From an uncultured Oscillospiraceae bacterium (GTDB taxonomy: Bacteria > Bacillota > Clostridia > Oscillospirales > Oscillospiraceae), in NCBI GenBank assembly GCA_934572355.1, contig CAKTKV010000046.1, positions 1-10,220 on the forward strand: DNA of 10,220 nt. The letters run 5' to 3'. The translations under genes were made by a program, and so were the position numbers. Each line of letters starts with the position of its first letter. Position 1 is the stretch's first letter. A model generated the notes under the pieces. The model was not told the DNA's origin. It was given only the letters and a program-made list of their open reading frames with translations, and did not search any database. Of this stretch, positions 1 through 6,790 are shown piece after piece.

Positions 1-179
<179 letters not shown>

Positions 180-185
180 TCTGAT

Positions 186-214
186 ATGATACCAGAATTG
201 TTCCCGGATTGCAA
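186..214 (-). promoter_or_regulatory. Sigma-A-type promoter of rpsB
   Basis: Read leftward, TTGCAA (214-209) and TATCAT (191-186) are separated by 17 bp. This predicts a transcription start near 179 and a 5' leader of about 105 nt before the rpsB ATG. The match to the housekeeping consensus is good, but the site has been identified by eye only. Confidence 0.7.
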
Positions 215-277
215 GGGCTTGAGTACAATTTTTCAAAGTTTTTGGAAAAAATTTATACTCTTTTTGTTATCTGTCGC

Positions 278-306
278 TTGATTTATCCGTACGACTGTGG
301 TATTAT
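278..306 (+). promoter_or_regulatory. Sigma-A-type promoter upstream of the MATE leader
   Basis: TTGATT (278-283) and TATTAT (301-306) are separated by 17 bp, predicting a start near 313. The transcript meets a full intrinsic terminator after only about 90 nt, so this promoter makes either a regulated leader for the MATE gene or a short RNA. It is divergent from the rpsB promoter, with about 63 bp between the two -35 boxes. Confidence 0.65.
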
Positions 307-357
307 CCCTCTCGCTCACTCGGAGGGCAAGCCGTTCGTATATTTGGAAACGACGAG

Positions 358-405
358 CCGGATAAGGTGGCAGGCTGAAACGCCCGCTTCTTATCCGGTT
401 TTTTT
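358..405 (+). terminator. Intrinsic terminator inside the MATE 5' leader
   Basis: CCGGATAAG (358-366) pairs perfectly with CTTATCCGG (390-398), and seven T residues follow (399-405). Inner pairs can extend the stem. No plus-strand gene lies upstream that this could terminate, because rpsB runs the other way. It therefore ends a transcript of about 93 nt from the promoter at 278-306. That architecture fits a riboswitch or attenuator controlling the MATE gene, or a stand-alone small RNA. I do not recognise the segment 313-357 as any known riboswitch class. Confidence 0.75.
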
Positions 406-407
406 AT

Positions 408-440
408 GTCGGTGCCGCAGCAGTATTGTCCGGCACCGAC
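408..440 (+). other. Perfect 10-bp hairpin between leader terminator and MATE gene
   Basis: GTCGGTGCCG (408-417) pairs perfectly with CGGCACCGAC (431-440) around a 13-nt loop. No T-run follows, so it is not a terminator. It lies about 30 nt before the MATE ribosome binding site and could stabilise a read-through mRNA or act as an operator-like dyad. Its role is unknown. Confidence 0.5.
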
Positions 441-482
441 GTGATAGCTGTTTTATTGTAGAGCTGTATTTGGAGGAACGAT

Positions 483-1811
483 ATGGATCTTATAAACGAC
501 AAGCTCAGTAAAATCTATCTGAAATATCTCGCTGCCGCTTTCGGCAGCGCGTTCATGGGCAGCGTATTCGGCCTCGTCGATATGGTCATGGTCGGGCAGT
601 ACCACGGGCCGGAGGGCTCGGCGGCGATGGGCGTTATCGCGCCGGTCTGGAATATTGTCTATAGCTTCGGTCTCCTCGCCGGTATCGGCGGGTCGGTTCT
701 CTTCAGCGTCGCCAAGGGCAGCGACGGACACGGCGAGCGCCCGGCGAACGCCTACTTTACCGGCTCCGTCATCTTCGGCGGCATTATCGCTCTGCTGCTT
801 TGGGTCGGGCTGTGGCTCTTCGAGGTGCCGCTGCTGCGTCTCTTCGGCGCGAACGACGCTCTGCTGCCGCTCTGCCGGCGCTATCTTATTCCGGTCAAGT
901 TCACCGTCCCGTTCTATCCGTTCTCGACGCTGCTGTCCTCCTTTCTGCGCAATGACGGCAACCCCGCTCTTGCGACAAAGTCGGTGCTGTTCGGCGGGAT
1001 ATTCAACGTTTTCGGCGATTACTTCTTTGTTTTCACGCTTGACATGGGCATTTTAGGCGCGGGGCTTGCGACGGCGATGGGCGTTTGCATGTCCGTATTC
1101 ATGATGCTGACGCACTTCCGCTCTCCTATAAATACGATGCGCTTTGTTGAGGTCGCGCGTCTGCCGGAGATGTTCGGCAAAATCGCCGCAAACGGCTTTT
1201 CAAGCTTCATTATCGATATCGCCATGGGTGTGCTCACCATGCTCTTCAACCGCCAGATCATGCGTTATCTCGGCTCGGACGCTCTCGCGGTCTATGCCGT
1301 CATCGTCAACATCAGCACCTTTGTGCAGTGCTGCGCCTACGGCGTCGGTCAGGCAGCGCAGCCAATCATATCGCAGAACTTCGGTGCCGAGCGCTCCGAC
1401 CGTGTGTCCAGGCTGCTGCGCTACAGCCTGATAAGCTGTGCAGTGATCGGCGCGGCGTGGACGGCGGCAGTCATTGCTCTGCCGAACGGATTTATAAGAC
1501 TCTTCATGACGCCGACCGAAGCAGTCCTCGCCATCGCCCCGGCAATCATGCGCATATATGCCGTTTCCTTCCTGCTGCTGCCGTATAATGTGTTTTCCAC
1601 ATATTATTTTCAGGCAATGCTTAGACCCGGTACATCGGTCATTATCTCCGTCTCGCGCGGCATAGTCATAAGCGGCGCGCTCATAATGCTTCTGCCGCTC
1701 CCCCTCGGCAGCAATTCCGTGTGGTGGGCAATGCCAATAGCCGAAGCGGTAACTGCGGTATATGTCACGGCGTCGATAGTACGGGTACAGAAAGCTTTCC
1801 AAAAGACCTAA
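483..1811 (+). CDS. MATE-family multidrug/metabolite efflux transporter
   Basis: A 442-residue polytopic membrane protein. Its length and repeated hydrophobic segments fit the 12-helix MATE (multi antimicrobial extrusion) fold, which exports cationic drugs, dyes or metabolites in exchange for Na+ or H+. The N-terminal pattern is typical of the family: short cytoplasmic helix, then VFGLVDMVMVGQY (about residues 28-40), then AAMGVIAPVWNI (47-58). The acidic residue D33 sits in the first membrane segment. The second half repeats the pattern (FSSFIIDIAMGVLTMLFNRQ, then a segment with VGQAAQPIISQNFGAE). It resembles the MepA/NorM-like clostridial branch, but substrate cannot be deduced. The ATG is preceded by GGAGGA (472-477) at good spacing. 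The gene sits alone behind a leader with an intrinsic terminator, suggesting conditional expression. No terminator is visible after its stop, so read-through into the next operon is possible. Confidence 0.9.
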   Translation: MDLINDKLSKIYLKYLAAAFGSAFMGSVFGLVDMVMVGQYHGPEGSAAMGVIAPVWNIVYSFGLLAGIGGSVLFSVAKGSDGHGERPANAYFTGSVIFGGIIALLLWVGLWLFEVPLLRLFGANDALLPLCRRYLIPVKFTVPFYPFSTLLSSFLRNDGNPALATKSVLFGGIFNVFGDYFFVFTLDMGILGAGLATAMGVCMSVFMMLTHFRSPINTMRFVEVARLPEMFGKIAANGFSSFIIDIAMGVLTMLFNRQIMRYLGSDALAVYAVIVNISTFVQCCAYGVGQAAQPIISQNFGAERSDRVSRLLRYSLISCAVIGAAWTAAVIALPNGFIRLFMTPTEAVLAIAPAIMRIYAVSFLLLPYNVFSTYYFQAMLRPGTSVIISVSRGIVISGALIMLLPLPLGSNSVWWAMPIAEAVTAVYVTASIVRVQKAFQKT

Positions 1812-1828
1812 TGTTAGTTCGTTGTAAA

Positions 1829-1857
1829 TTGACTTTTCCCTTATGAAGTGTTAGAAT
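1829..1857 (+). promoter_or_regulatory. Sigma-A-type promoter of the aconitase-X operon
   Basis: TTGACT (1829-1834) and TAGAAT (1852-1857) lie 17 bp apart, a strong match to the housekeeping consensus. Transcription should start near 1864, about 38 nt before the TTG start codon. The -10 box forms part of an inverted repeat described separately, so a repressor could occlude it. Confidence 0.75.
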
Positions 1858-1879
1858 GTTCACAAGCGAGTACATTCTA
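1852..1879 (+). promoter_or_regulatory. Inverted repeat overlapping -10 and start site, candidate operator
   Basis: TAGAATGT (1852-1859) is exactly mirrored by ACATTCTA (1872-1879) across a 12-bp spacer. The half-site centres are 20 bp apart, close to two helical turns, as expected for a dimeric regulator bound to one DNA face. The left half contains the -10 box. As RNA the arms would straddle the predicted start, so a DNA operator is more plausible than a hairpin. No regulator gene is adjacent. Confidence 0.5.
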
Positions 1880-1901
1880 TTAAGAATAAGGAAGTGGTAT
1901 T

Positions 1902-3179
1902 TTGAAGCTTACACCTGAACAGCAGGCCATGCTCAACGGCGAAAAGGGCGAAACCATGGCCAAGGTCGTCAAGACCCTTGTCATGTACGGCGACGCTTTC
2001 GGCGCGGAGCGCATGGTTCCCGTCACCAGCAAGTATGGCCACACGGTCATATCCTTCGGTCTCAAGGCGATAAAGCCCGTCTATGAGCTGTACGATCAGC
2101 TTATCGATGCCGGCCTCACCAGCGCGCAGAAGTTCACCGCGGACCCCAGACCCATTGACGACAATATCCCCACCTCCCTGCTTGAGGACATCGTCTTTAA
2201 GAAGATCATGTACACCCATCAGGCAAGCTATGAAGAGCAGCTCAAGAAGCTCGGCATCAAGGGCGAAGATGATTATACCTGCACCTGCTACATGGACGAG
2301 GTCGGCAACAAGCCCGCAAAGGGTGAGGTGCTCTCATGGGCGGAATCCTCCGCAGTCGTGTACGCAAACTCCGTCCTCGGCGCGCGCTGCAACCGCAACT
2401 CCGGAATTATCGAGCTTATGGGCTCCGTCGCGGGCTTTGTCCCCGAGTTCGGCCTGCTGACCGACGAGGGACGCAAGGCGACTTGGATCATCGAGGTCAA
2501 GTGCGAGAAGAAGCCCGAGGCGCAGCTGCTCGGCTCCGCCATCGGCATGAAGGTCATGGAAGAAGTGCCGTACATAAAAGGGCTTGATAAGTGGCTCGGC
2601 ACCGAGCTTACCGACGGTGTGTGCGCTTACCTCAAGGACTTCGGCGCGGCGACCGCATCGAACGGCTCCGTCGGCCTGTACCATATCGAGAACCTAACTC
2701 CCGAAGCCAAGGAGCAGGGCGAAGCGCTCATCAAGGAGGGCGCGCAGGTCTACGTCATTGACGATGCGGAGCTTGAGCGCGTCAAGGCAAGCTATCCCAT
2801 TATCTGGAAAAACAAGGATGCAAAGCCCGAGCTTTGCTTCATCGGCTGCCCGCACATGAGCGTGCAGCAGCTCAAGGACTGGACGGACGCGATAGAAGAA
2901 AAGCTGCGCGCAAACGGCCTGAGCAAGGTCACGGTACCCACCGTGTTCACAGCGGCTCCCGCTGTAATCAAGGCTCTCGACGGCACGGTGTATCTCGATA
3001 AGCTCGCCACCTACGGCGTTGTTGTCAGCTACATCTGCCCGCTGATGTATATGAACAATCCGCTCTGCAAGAAGAAGGCCGTTATCACCTGCTCCAACAA
3101 GCTGCGCACCTACACCAGCGCGAGGTATTACACCGAAGCCGAAATTCTTGACATCATCACCGGCAAGGAGGGCAAATAA
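1902..3179 (+). CDS. Aconitase X large (catalytic) subunit, DUF521 family
   Basis: A 425-residue protein matching the aconitase X catalytic domain along its whole length. This Fe-S hydro-lyase family includes cis-3-hydroxy-L-proline dehydratase and archaeal phosphomevalonate dehydratase. The N-terminus MKLTPEQQAMLNGEKGE with DAFGAERMVPVTS (31-43) is characteristic. Cys residues suited to cluster binding occur at C127/C129 (TCTC), C163 (GARCNRNSG), C312/C316 (CFIGCPH), C379 (YICP) and C397 (TCSNK); which of them bind iron is not established here. The TTG at 1902 is chosen because the family begins MKLT and GGAAG lies just upstream; the next ATG (1929) would remove conserved residues. The gene overlaps the small-subunit gene by one base. 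Substrate is unassigned: no proline racemase, hydroxyproline or mevalonate gene is nearby, and clostridia usually make isoprenoids by the MEP route, so a mevalonate role is less likely. Confidence 0.88.
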   Translation: MKLTPEQQAMLNGEKGETMAKVVKTLVMYGDAFGAERMVPVTSKYGHTVISFGLKAIKPVYELYDQLIDAGLTSAQKFTADPRPIDDNIPTSLLEDIVFKKIMYTHQASYEEQLKKLGIKGEDDYTCTCYMDEVGNKPAKGEVLSWAESSAVVYANSVLGARCNRNSGIIELMGSVAGFVPEFGLLTDEGRKATWIIEVKCEKKPEAQLLGSAIGMKVMEEVPYIKGLDKWLGTELTDGVCAYLKDFGAATASNGSVGLYHIENLTPEAKEQGEALIKEGAQVYVIDDAELERVKASYPIIWKNKDAKPELCFIGCPHMSVQQLKDWTDAIEEKLRANGLSKVTVPTVFTAAPAVIKALDGTVYLDKLATYGVVVSYICPLMYMNNPLCKKKAVITCSNKLRTYTSARYYTEAEILDIITGKEGK

Positions 3180-3619
3180 TGAAGCAGTTCAAAGGACGCG
3201 TTATAGTCCCCGGCACCTGCACCGCGGAAGCGCTCGTCAGCCACGGCGGCTTCAACACTCTTGCAAGCTACCAGATGGCGCTGATGTTCGGCGATAAGAA
3301 GGTCAAGTGCGGCGACCAGAATAACCCCGATATCTATAAGCAGCCCATGATCGGCAAGGCGCTGTGCCTGCCGCAGACCATCGGCTCCACCACCGGCGGC
3401 ATGGTTCTCTATACCGCCTGCTCCGTCGGCAAGCAGCCGGCCTGCATGCTCTTCAGCATGCCGATAGATTCTCTCGCCGCCTCCGGTGCTATCCTCGGCG
3501 ATGTCTGGACGGACGCCAAAATGCCCGTTGTCGACATGCTCGGCGAGGAATTTCTTGACTATGTCAAAACCGGCATGACCGTCACCGTCGGCGACGACGG
3601 AGTTGTCACTGTCGAATAA
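3179..3619 (+). CDS. Aconitase X small (swivel) subunit, DUF126 family
   Basis: A 146-residue protein with the aconitase X swivel domain, which closes over the catalytic subunit and contributes substrate-binding residues. Family features are GRVIVPGTCTAEALVSHGGFN (residues 6-26, a small beta-rich opening), an Asp/Asn-rich turn followed by QPMIGKALCLPQTIGSTTGG (55-74), and the ending TVTVGDDGVVTVE. The Ser/Thr cluster at 70-72 occupies the place of the conserved serine in this family. ATG 3179-3181 overlaps the upstream stop in a TAATG arrangement, and AAGGAGG (3165-3171) lies at ideal spacing, so the two subunits are almost certainly translationally coupled and made in equal amounts. Fused single-chain versions exist in other bacteria; here the split form is used. 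A strong hairpin terminator follows 11 bp after the stop. Confidence 0.87.
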   Translation: MKQFKGRVIVPGTCTAEALVSHGGFNTLASYQMALMFGDKKVKCGDQNNPDIYKQPMIGKALCLPQTIGSTTGGMVLYTACSVGKQPACMLFSMPIDSLAASGAILGDVWTDAKMPVVDMLGEEFLDYVKTGMTVTVGDDGVVTVE

Positions 3620-3630
3620 GCTTTGATCTC

Positions 3631-3675
3631 ATAACAAACCGGCGATCCGCAGAACGCGGATCGCCGGTTTGTTAT
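3631..3675. terminator. Bidirectional terminator between aconitase-X operon and serS
   Basis: A perfect 20-bp stem (3631-3650 with 3656-3675) and 5-nt loop lie between convergent genes. The outer arms are A/T-rich (ATAACAAACC / GGTTTGTTAT), giving a U-rich 3' side in both directions, so it can end the plus-strand aconitase-X transcript and the minus-strand parA-parB-serS transcript. Confidence 0.85.
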
Positions 3676-3690
3676 TTAAGATAATTCTGT

Positions 3691-4995
3691 TTACTTCTTA
3701 GGGATGAGCACTTCGGTTCCGCCCATGTAGGAACGCAGAACTTCGGGGATTGTCACGCTGCCATCGGCCTGAAGGTGATTTTCAAGGAAAGCGATGAGCA
3801 TGCGCGGCGGCGCAACGACGGTGTTGTTGAGGGTGTGCGGCAGATACATCTTGCCGTCCTCACCCTTGACGCGCATTTTGAGGCGGCGCGCCTGAGCGTC
3901 GCCGAGGTTGGAGCAGGAGCAGACCTCGAAGTACTTCTTCTGTCTGGGCGACCATGCTTCAATGTCGCAGGATTTGACCTTGAGGTCAGCCAGATCGCCG
4001 GAGCAGCATTCGAGCTGACGCACGGGTATCTCCATGCTGCGGAACAGCTCCACGGAGAAGCGCCACATCTTCTCGTACCATGCCATAGAATCCTCAGGCT
4101 TGCAGACAACGACCATTTCCTGTTTCTCAAACTGGTGGATACGGTAAACGCCGCGCTCCTCAATGCCGTGCGCGCCCTTTTCCTTTCTGAAGCAGGGGCT
4201 GTAGCTGGTGAGAGTCTGGGGCAGCTTGTCCTCAGGGATGATCTGGTCAATGAACTTGCCGATCATGGAGTGCTCGCTGGTGCCGATGAGGTAGAGATCC
4301 TCACCCTCGATTTTGTACATCATTGCGTCCATTTCGGTCTGGCTCATGACGCCTTCAACGACGTTGCCGTGGATCATGAACGGCGGGATGCAGTAGGTGA
4401 AGCCCTTGTTTATCATGAAGTCGCGCGCATAGGCGAGAACTGCGGAGTGCAGACGTGCAATGTCGCCCATGAGGTAATAGAAGCCGTTGCCGGAGACGCG
4501 GCCTGCGGCGTCCATATCGATGCCGTTGAAGCTCTCCATAATCTCGGTGTGATAGGGAATATCGAAATCGGGGACGACGGGCTCGCCGAAGCGCTGGACC
4601 TCAACGTTTGCGCTGTCATCCGGGCCGATGGGGACGGACGGATCGATGATGTTCGGGATGGTCAGCATGATCTCATGGATACGCTTTGCGTAGTCCTCCT
4701 CAAGACCCTCAAGCTCGGTGAGCCGGTCGGCCTGCGCCTTGACCTGCGCCTTGACCTTTTCAGCCTCCTCAAGCTTTGAGGGGTCCTTCTTCGCCTGACC
4801 CATGAGCATACCGATCTGCTTGGAGAGAAAGTTGCGGCTTGCGCGCAGATCGCTTGCCTCGGTTATGGCCGCGCGATTCTTCGCGTCGAGGTCGAGAAGC
4901 TCATCCACGAGGGGGAGCTTTGCGTCCTGAAACTTCTTTTTGATGTTCTCTTTTACTGCGTCGGGGTTTTCTCTTATGAACTTAATGTCGAGCAT
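3691..4995 (-). CDS. serS: Seryl-tRNA synthetase
   Basis: Class II synthetase of 434 residues, which charges tRNA-Ser (and tRNA-Sec where present) with serine in the cytoplasm. Residues 1-110 form the long, charged coiled-coil arm that grips the variable arm of the tRNA. The catalytic domain follows: SGNGFYYLMGDIARL (168-182), TSE at 239-241, motif 2 with CFRKEKGAHGIEERGVYRIHQ (268-288, R270 and R281), FEVCSCSNLGDAQARR (356-371) and motif 3 around R398 (APPRMLIAFLEN), ending in IPEVLRSYMGG. The local sequence GTSEHS replaces the commoner TAEVP, and motif 3 lacks the usual GSGLAVGR run, marking a divergent branch. The ATG (4995) has GGGAG upstream. The gene starts 20 bp after parB ends, with no promoter between, so it is co-transcribed with parA-parB. 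Confidence 0.95.
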   Translation of the reverse strand: MLDIKFIRENPDAVKENIKKKFQDAKLPLVDELLDLDAKNRAAITEASDLRASRNFLSKQIGMLMGQAKKDPSKLEEAEKVKAQVKAQADRLTELEGLEEDYAKRIHEIMLTIPNIIDPSVPIGPDDSANVEVQRFGEPVVPDFDIPYHTEIMESFNGIDMDAAGRVSGNGFYYLMGDIARLHSAVLAYARDFMINKGFTYCIPPFMIHGNVVEGVMSQTEMDAMMYKIEGEDLYLIGTSEHSMIGKFIDQIIPEDKLPQTLTSYSPCFRKEKGAHGIEERGVYRIHQFEKQEMVVVCKPEDSMAWYEKMWRFSVELFRSMEIPVRQLECCSGDLADLKVKSCDIEAWSPRQKKYFEVCSCSNLGDAQARRLKMRVKGEDGKMYLPHTLNNTVVAPPRMLIAFLENHLQADGSVTIPEVLRSYMGGTEVLIPKK

Positions 4996-5015
4996 TTTTG
5001 TTATCTCCCAGTTGA

Positions 5016-5885
5016 TTATTTAAGATTTTTCAGCTTTTCAATGAGCGCTTCCCTGTCGTCCGCGCCGTAAAACTCAAGCTCTATCCTGCCGGTCTTCTTG
5101 CCGTCTATGAGCTTGACCTTTCTTCCGAGACAGCGGCTGAGCTGATCGGCGACCTCCGCGCTATAATCCACGGTGATCTCCTTGCTCTCAGGCTCTTCTT
5201 CGGCCTCGGGCTCCTTCATGAGCTTCGCAGCAAGCTGCTCCGCTTTGCGCACAGAGAGATTCTTCTTGATTATCTCCTCCGCCGCGGCGAGCTGCTTTGC
5301 ATCGCTGCTTATCGGGATCAGAGCCCTTGCGTGCCCTGCGGAAAGGCTGCCGTTTTCAACGAGCTCCAGCACCGCCGGGGACAGACTCAGCAGGCGCATT
5401 GAGTTTGCGATGGCAGGACGCGACCTGCCGACGCTTTTTGCCGCTTCCTCCTGAGTAAGGCCATAGTCTTCGATGAGGGACTTGTAGCCCTTGGCTTCCT
5501 CAATGGGGTTGAGGTCTTCACGCTGGAGGTTTTCGACCAGCGCAAGCTCCGCCGTTCTGCGGTCATCCGCTTCGATAACGCGTACCGGAACTTCGGTAAG
5601 CCCCGCAAGCCGGGACGCCCGCCAGCGGCGTTCGCCGGCGATTATCTGATAGTAGCCGCTTGGCTGCTTTCTGACCGTTATTGGCTGAATCAGACCATAT
5701 TGGGCTATTGAATCGGCCAGCTCCTGAAGCGCGTCCTCATCAAAATATTTTCTCGGCTGTTCTGATCGCGGTTCGACCTTGGATATCGGAAGAGTGAGAA
5801 GCTCCGCTTCCTCATCGTCAAAGGCCGCACTGCCGAAGAGAGCGTCAAGACCTGTTCCGAGACCTTTCTTTTCCTTTGCTGCCAT
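5016..5885 (-). CDS. parB: Chromosome-partitioning protein ParB (Spo0J-like)
   Basis: A 289-residue centromere-binding CTPase that loads at parS and spreads along DNA as a sliding clamp, recruiting ParA and condensin. Domains in order: basic ParA-contacting tip [11 protein letters not shown] (8-18); N-terminal CTP-binding domain with [11 protein letters not shown] (43-53) and GERRWRAS (84-91); [14 protein letters not shown] (118-131); helix-turn-helix [20 protein letters not shown] (144-163) for parS recognition; an acidic linker (about 224-240); and a C-terminal dimerisation domain. The ATG at 5885 is preferred because GAGGG lies five bases upstream and it gives the typical [10 protein letters not shown] start. 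A GTG at 5897, overlapping the parA stop as GTGA, would add four residues. Three matching parS sites lie about 850 bp upstream in front of parA, consistent with an active system. Confidence 0.95.
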   Translation of the reverse strand: MAAKEKKGLGTGLDALFGSAAFDDEEAELLTLPISKVEPRSEQPRKYFDEDALQELADSIAQYGLIQPITVRKQPSGYYQIIAGERRWRASRLAGLTEVPVRVIEADDRRTAELALVENLQREDLNPIEEAKGYKSLIEDYGLTQEEAAKSVGRSRPAIANSMRLLSLSPAVLELVENGSLSAGHARALIPISSDAKQLAAAEEIIKKNLSVRKAEQLAAKLMKEPEAEEEPESKEITVDYSAEVADQLSRCLGRKVKLIDGKKTGRIELEFYGADDREALIEKLKNLK

Positions 5886-5893
5886 CGCTGCCC

Positions 5894-6652
5894 TCACTTA
5901 CCGCTTCTGGCGAGAAATTCAACTGCCAGAGCCATGTATGCCTTGCTGCCGCGATTGACGCGGTCGTATATCACGCCGGGCTGACCGTGGCTCGGGGCCT
6001 CGGAAAGACGGACGCTTCTCGGAATGACGGTGTCATAGACTTTGCTGCCGAGATACTTGCGCAGCTCGTTCTCGACCTGCACGGTGAGATTCGCGCGGGA
6101 ATCATACATCGTGAGGACAATGCCTTCAACGTCGAGACGGCGGTTGAGGTGCTTTGAGCACATCTTGATGCTCGTCATGAGGTCTGCTATACCCTCAAGC
6201 GCGTAGTATTCGCACTGCATGGGGATGAGCACGCTGTCTGCCGCGACAAGGGCGTTGACCGTCAGCAGCTCAAGCGAAGGAGGACAGTCAAGAAAAATAT
6301 AGTCATACTCACTGTAAAGAGAGGCTATCGCTTCCTTGAGTACGTATTCCCTGCGCTCCTTGTTTATAAGCTCAACCGATGAGGCGGCCAGCTCCTTTGA
6401 CGCGGGGATAACGTCACCGTATTCCGTGTGGACGACGCAGTCCGCCGCAGGCGCACCATTTATGACCATGTCATAGGTGTTCGGCCGCTGAGATTTGGAC
6501 ACGCCCATGCCTGAGCTTGCGTTCCCCTGAGGGTCGCAGTCTACGAGAAGAATACGCTTGTCCATGAGCGACAGCGCCGCGCACATATTTACGCAGGTGG
6601 TAGTCTTTCCTACTCCGCCCTTTTGATTGGCCACCGCTATTATTTTAGCCAT
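5894..6652 (-). CDS. parA: Chromosome-partitioning ATPase ParA (Soj-like)
   Basis: A 252-residue deviant-Walker ATPase that binds DNA nonspecifically as an ATP dimer and is stimulated by ParB to drive origin segregation; in spore formers Soj also modulates DnaA. Visible motifs are the deviant Walker A KGGVGKTT (11-18, with signature K11 and K16), A' box LLVDCDPQGNASSG (35-48), Walker B IFLDCPPSLELLT (119-131), and PRSVRLSEAPSHGQP (211-225). Length and full-length similarity place it with short chromosomal ParA proteins that lack the N-terminal helix-turn-helix found in some plasmid forms. The ATG at 6652 has a strong GGAGGAGGT site just upstream. It is the first gene of parA-parB-serS, and parA and parB are nine bases apart or overlap, depending on the parB start. 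Confidence 0.96.
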   Translation of the reverse strand: MAKIIAVANQKGGVGKTTTCVNMCAALSLMDKRILLVDCDPQGNASSGMGVSKSQRPNTYDMVINGAPAADCVVHTEYGDVIPASKELAASSVELINKERREYVLKEAIASLYSEYDYIFLDCPPSLELLTVNALVAADSVLIPMQCEYYALEGIADLMTSIKMCSKHLNRRLDVEGIVLTMYDSRANLTVQVENELRKYLGSKVYDTVIPRSVRLSEAPSHGQPGVIYDRVNRGSKAYMALAVEFLARSGK

Positions 6653-6698
6653 AGCTGACCTCCTCCATTCTTTCTTTTACCATTGATCGACAAGTGGC

Positions 6699-6727
6699 AT
6701 TATAACAGCATTTAAGAGCTAATGCAA
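6699..6727 (-). promoter_or_regulatory. Promoter of the parA-parB-serS operon
   Basis: Read leftward, TTGCAT (6727-6722) and TATAAT (6704-6699) are separated by 17 bp, and the -10 is extended by TG (TGTTATAAT). Transcription should begin near 6692, about 40 nt before parA. The -35 box directly abuts a parS site ending at 6728, so ParB bound there would be expected to hinder or influence RNA polymerase. Confidence 0.8.
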
Positions 6728-6743
6728 CGTTTCACGTGAAACA
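6728..6743. promoter_or_regulatory. parS site 1 (15 of 16 consensus bases)
   Basis: CGTTTCACGTGAAACA differs from the Firmicutes parS consensus TGTTTCACGTGAAACA only at the first base. The 14-bp palindromic core is intact. It touches the -35 box of the parA promoter, suggesting an added autoregulatory role. Confidence 0.92.
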
Positions 6744-6774
6744 TTTTGTTTTTTAAGACGGAGCGTGCAGCTAA

Positions 6775-6790
6775 TGTTTCACGTGAAACA
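6775..6790. promoter_or_regulatory. parS site 2 (perfect consensus)
   Basis: TGTTTCACGTGAAACA matches the canonical ParB/Spo0J site at all 16 positions, and the palindrome extends to 20 bp (6773-6792). Its centre lies 47 bp from that of site 1 and 39 bp from that of site 3. Confidence 0.96.

Noticed and set aside
313..400. Cyclic-di-GMP-I riboswitch in the MATE leader, suggested by GGGCAAGCC
   Set aside because: The rest of the conserved core (GACGCAAAGCC and the second helix with its receptor) is missing, so the similarity is limited to a few bases.
209..511. Plus-strand 100-codon frame upstream of the MATE gene
   Set aside because: It runs through the promoter, the leader terminator and the MATE start, begins before the predicted transcription start, and has no ribosome binding site.
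1200..1802. Minus-strand 200-codon frame inside the MATE gene
   Set aside because: Antisense to a conserved membrane protein; charged low-complexity product, no start context.
1812..1828. Terminator between the MATE gene and the aconitase-X promoter
   Set aside because: No stem-loop can be drawn in this short spacer; the later dyad at 1852-1879 has no T-run after it and overlaps a promoter.
3775..4779. Long plus-strand open frame of 334 codons opposite serS
   Set aside because: It is a shadow of the strongly conserved SerRS reading frame; the translation is His/Val/Asp-rich with no family resemblance and no ribosome binding site.
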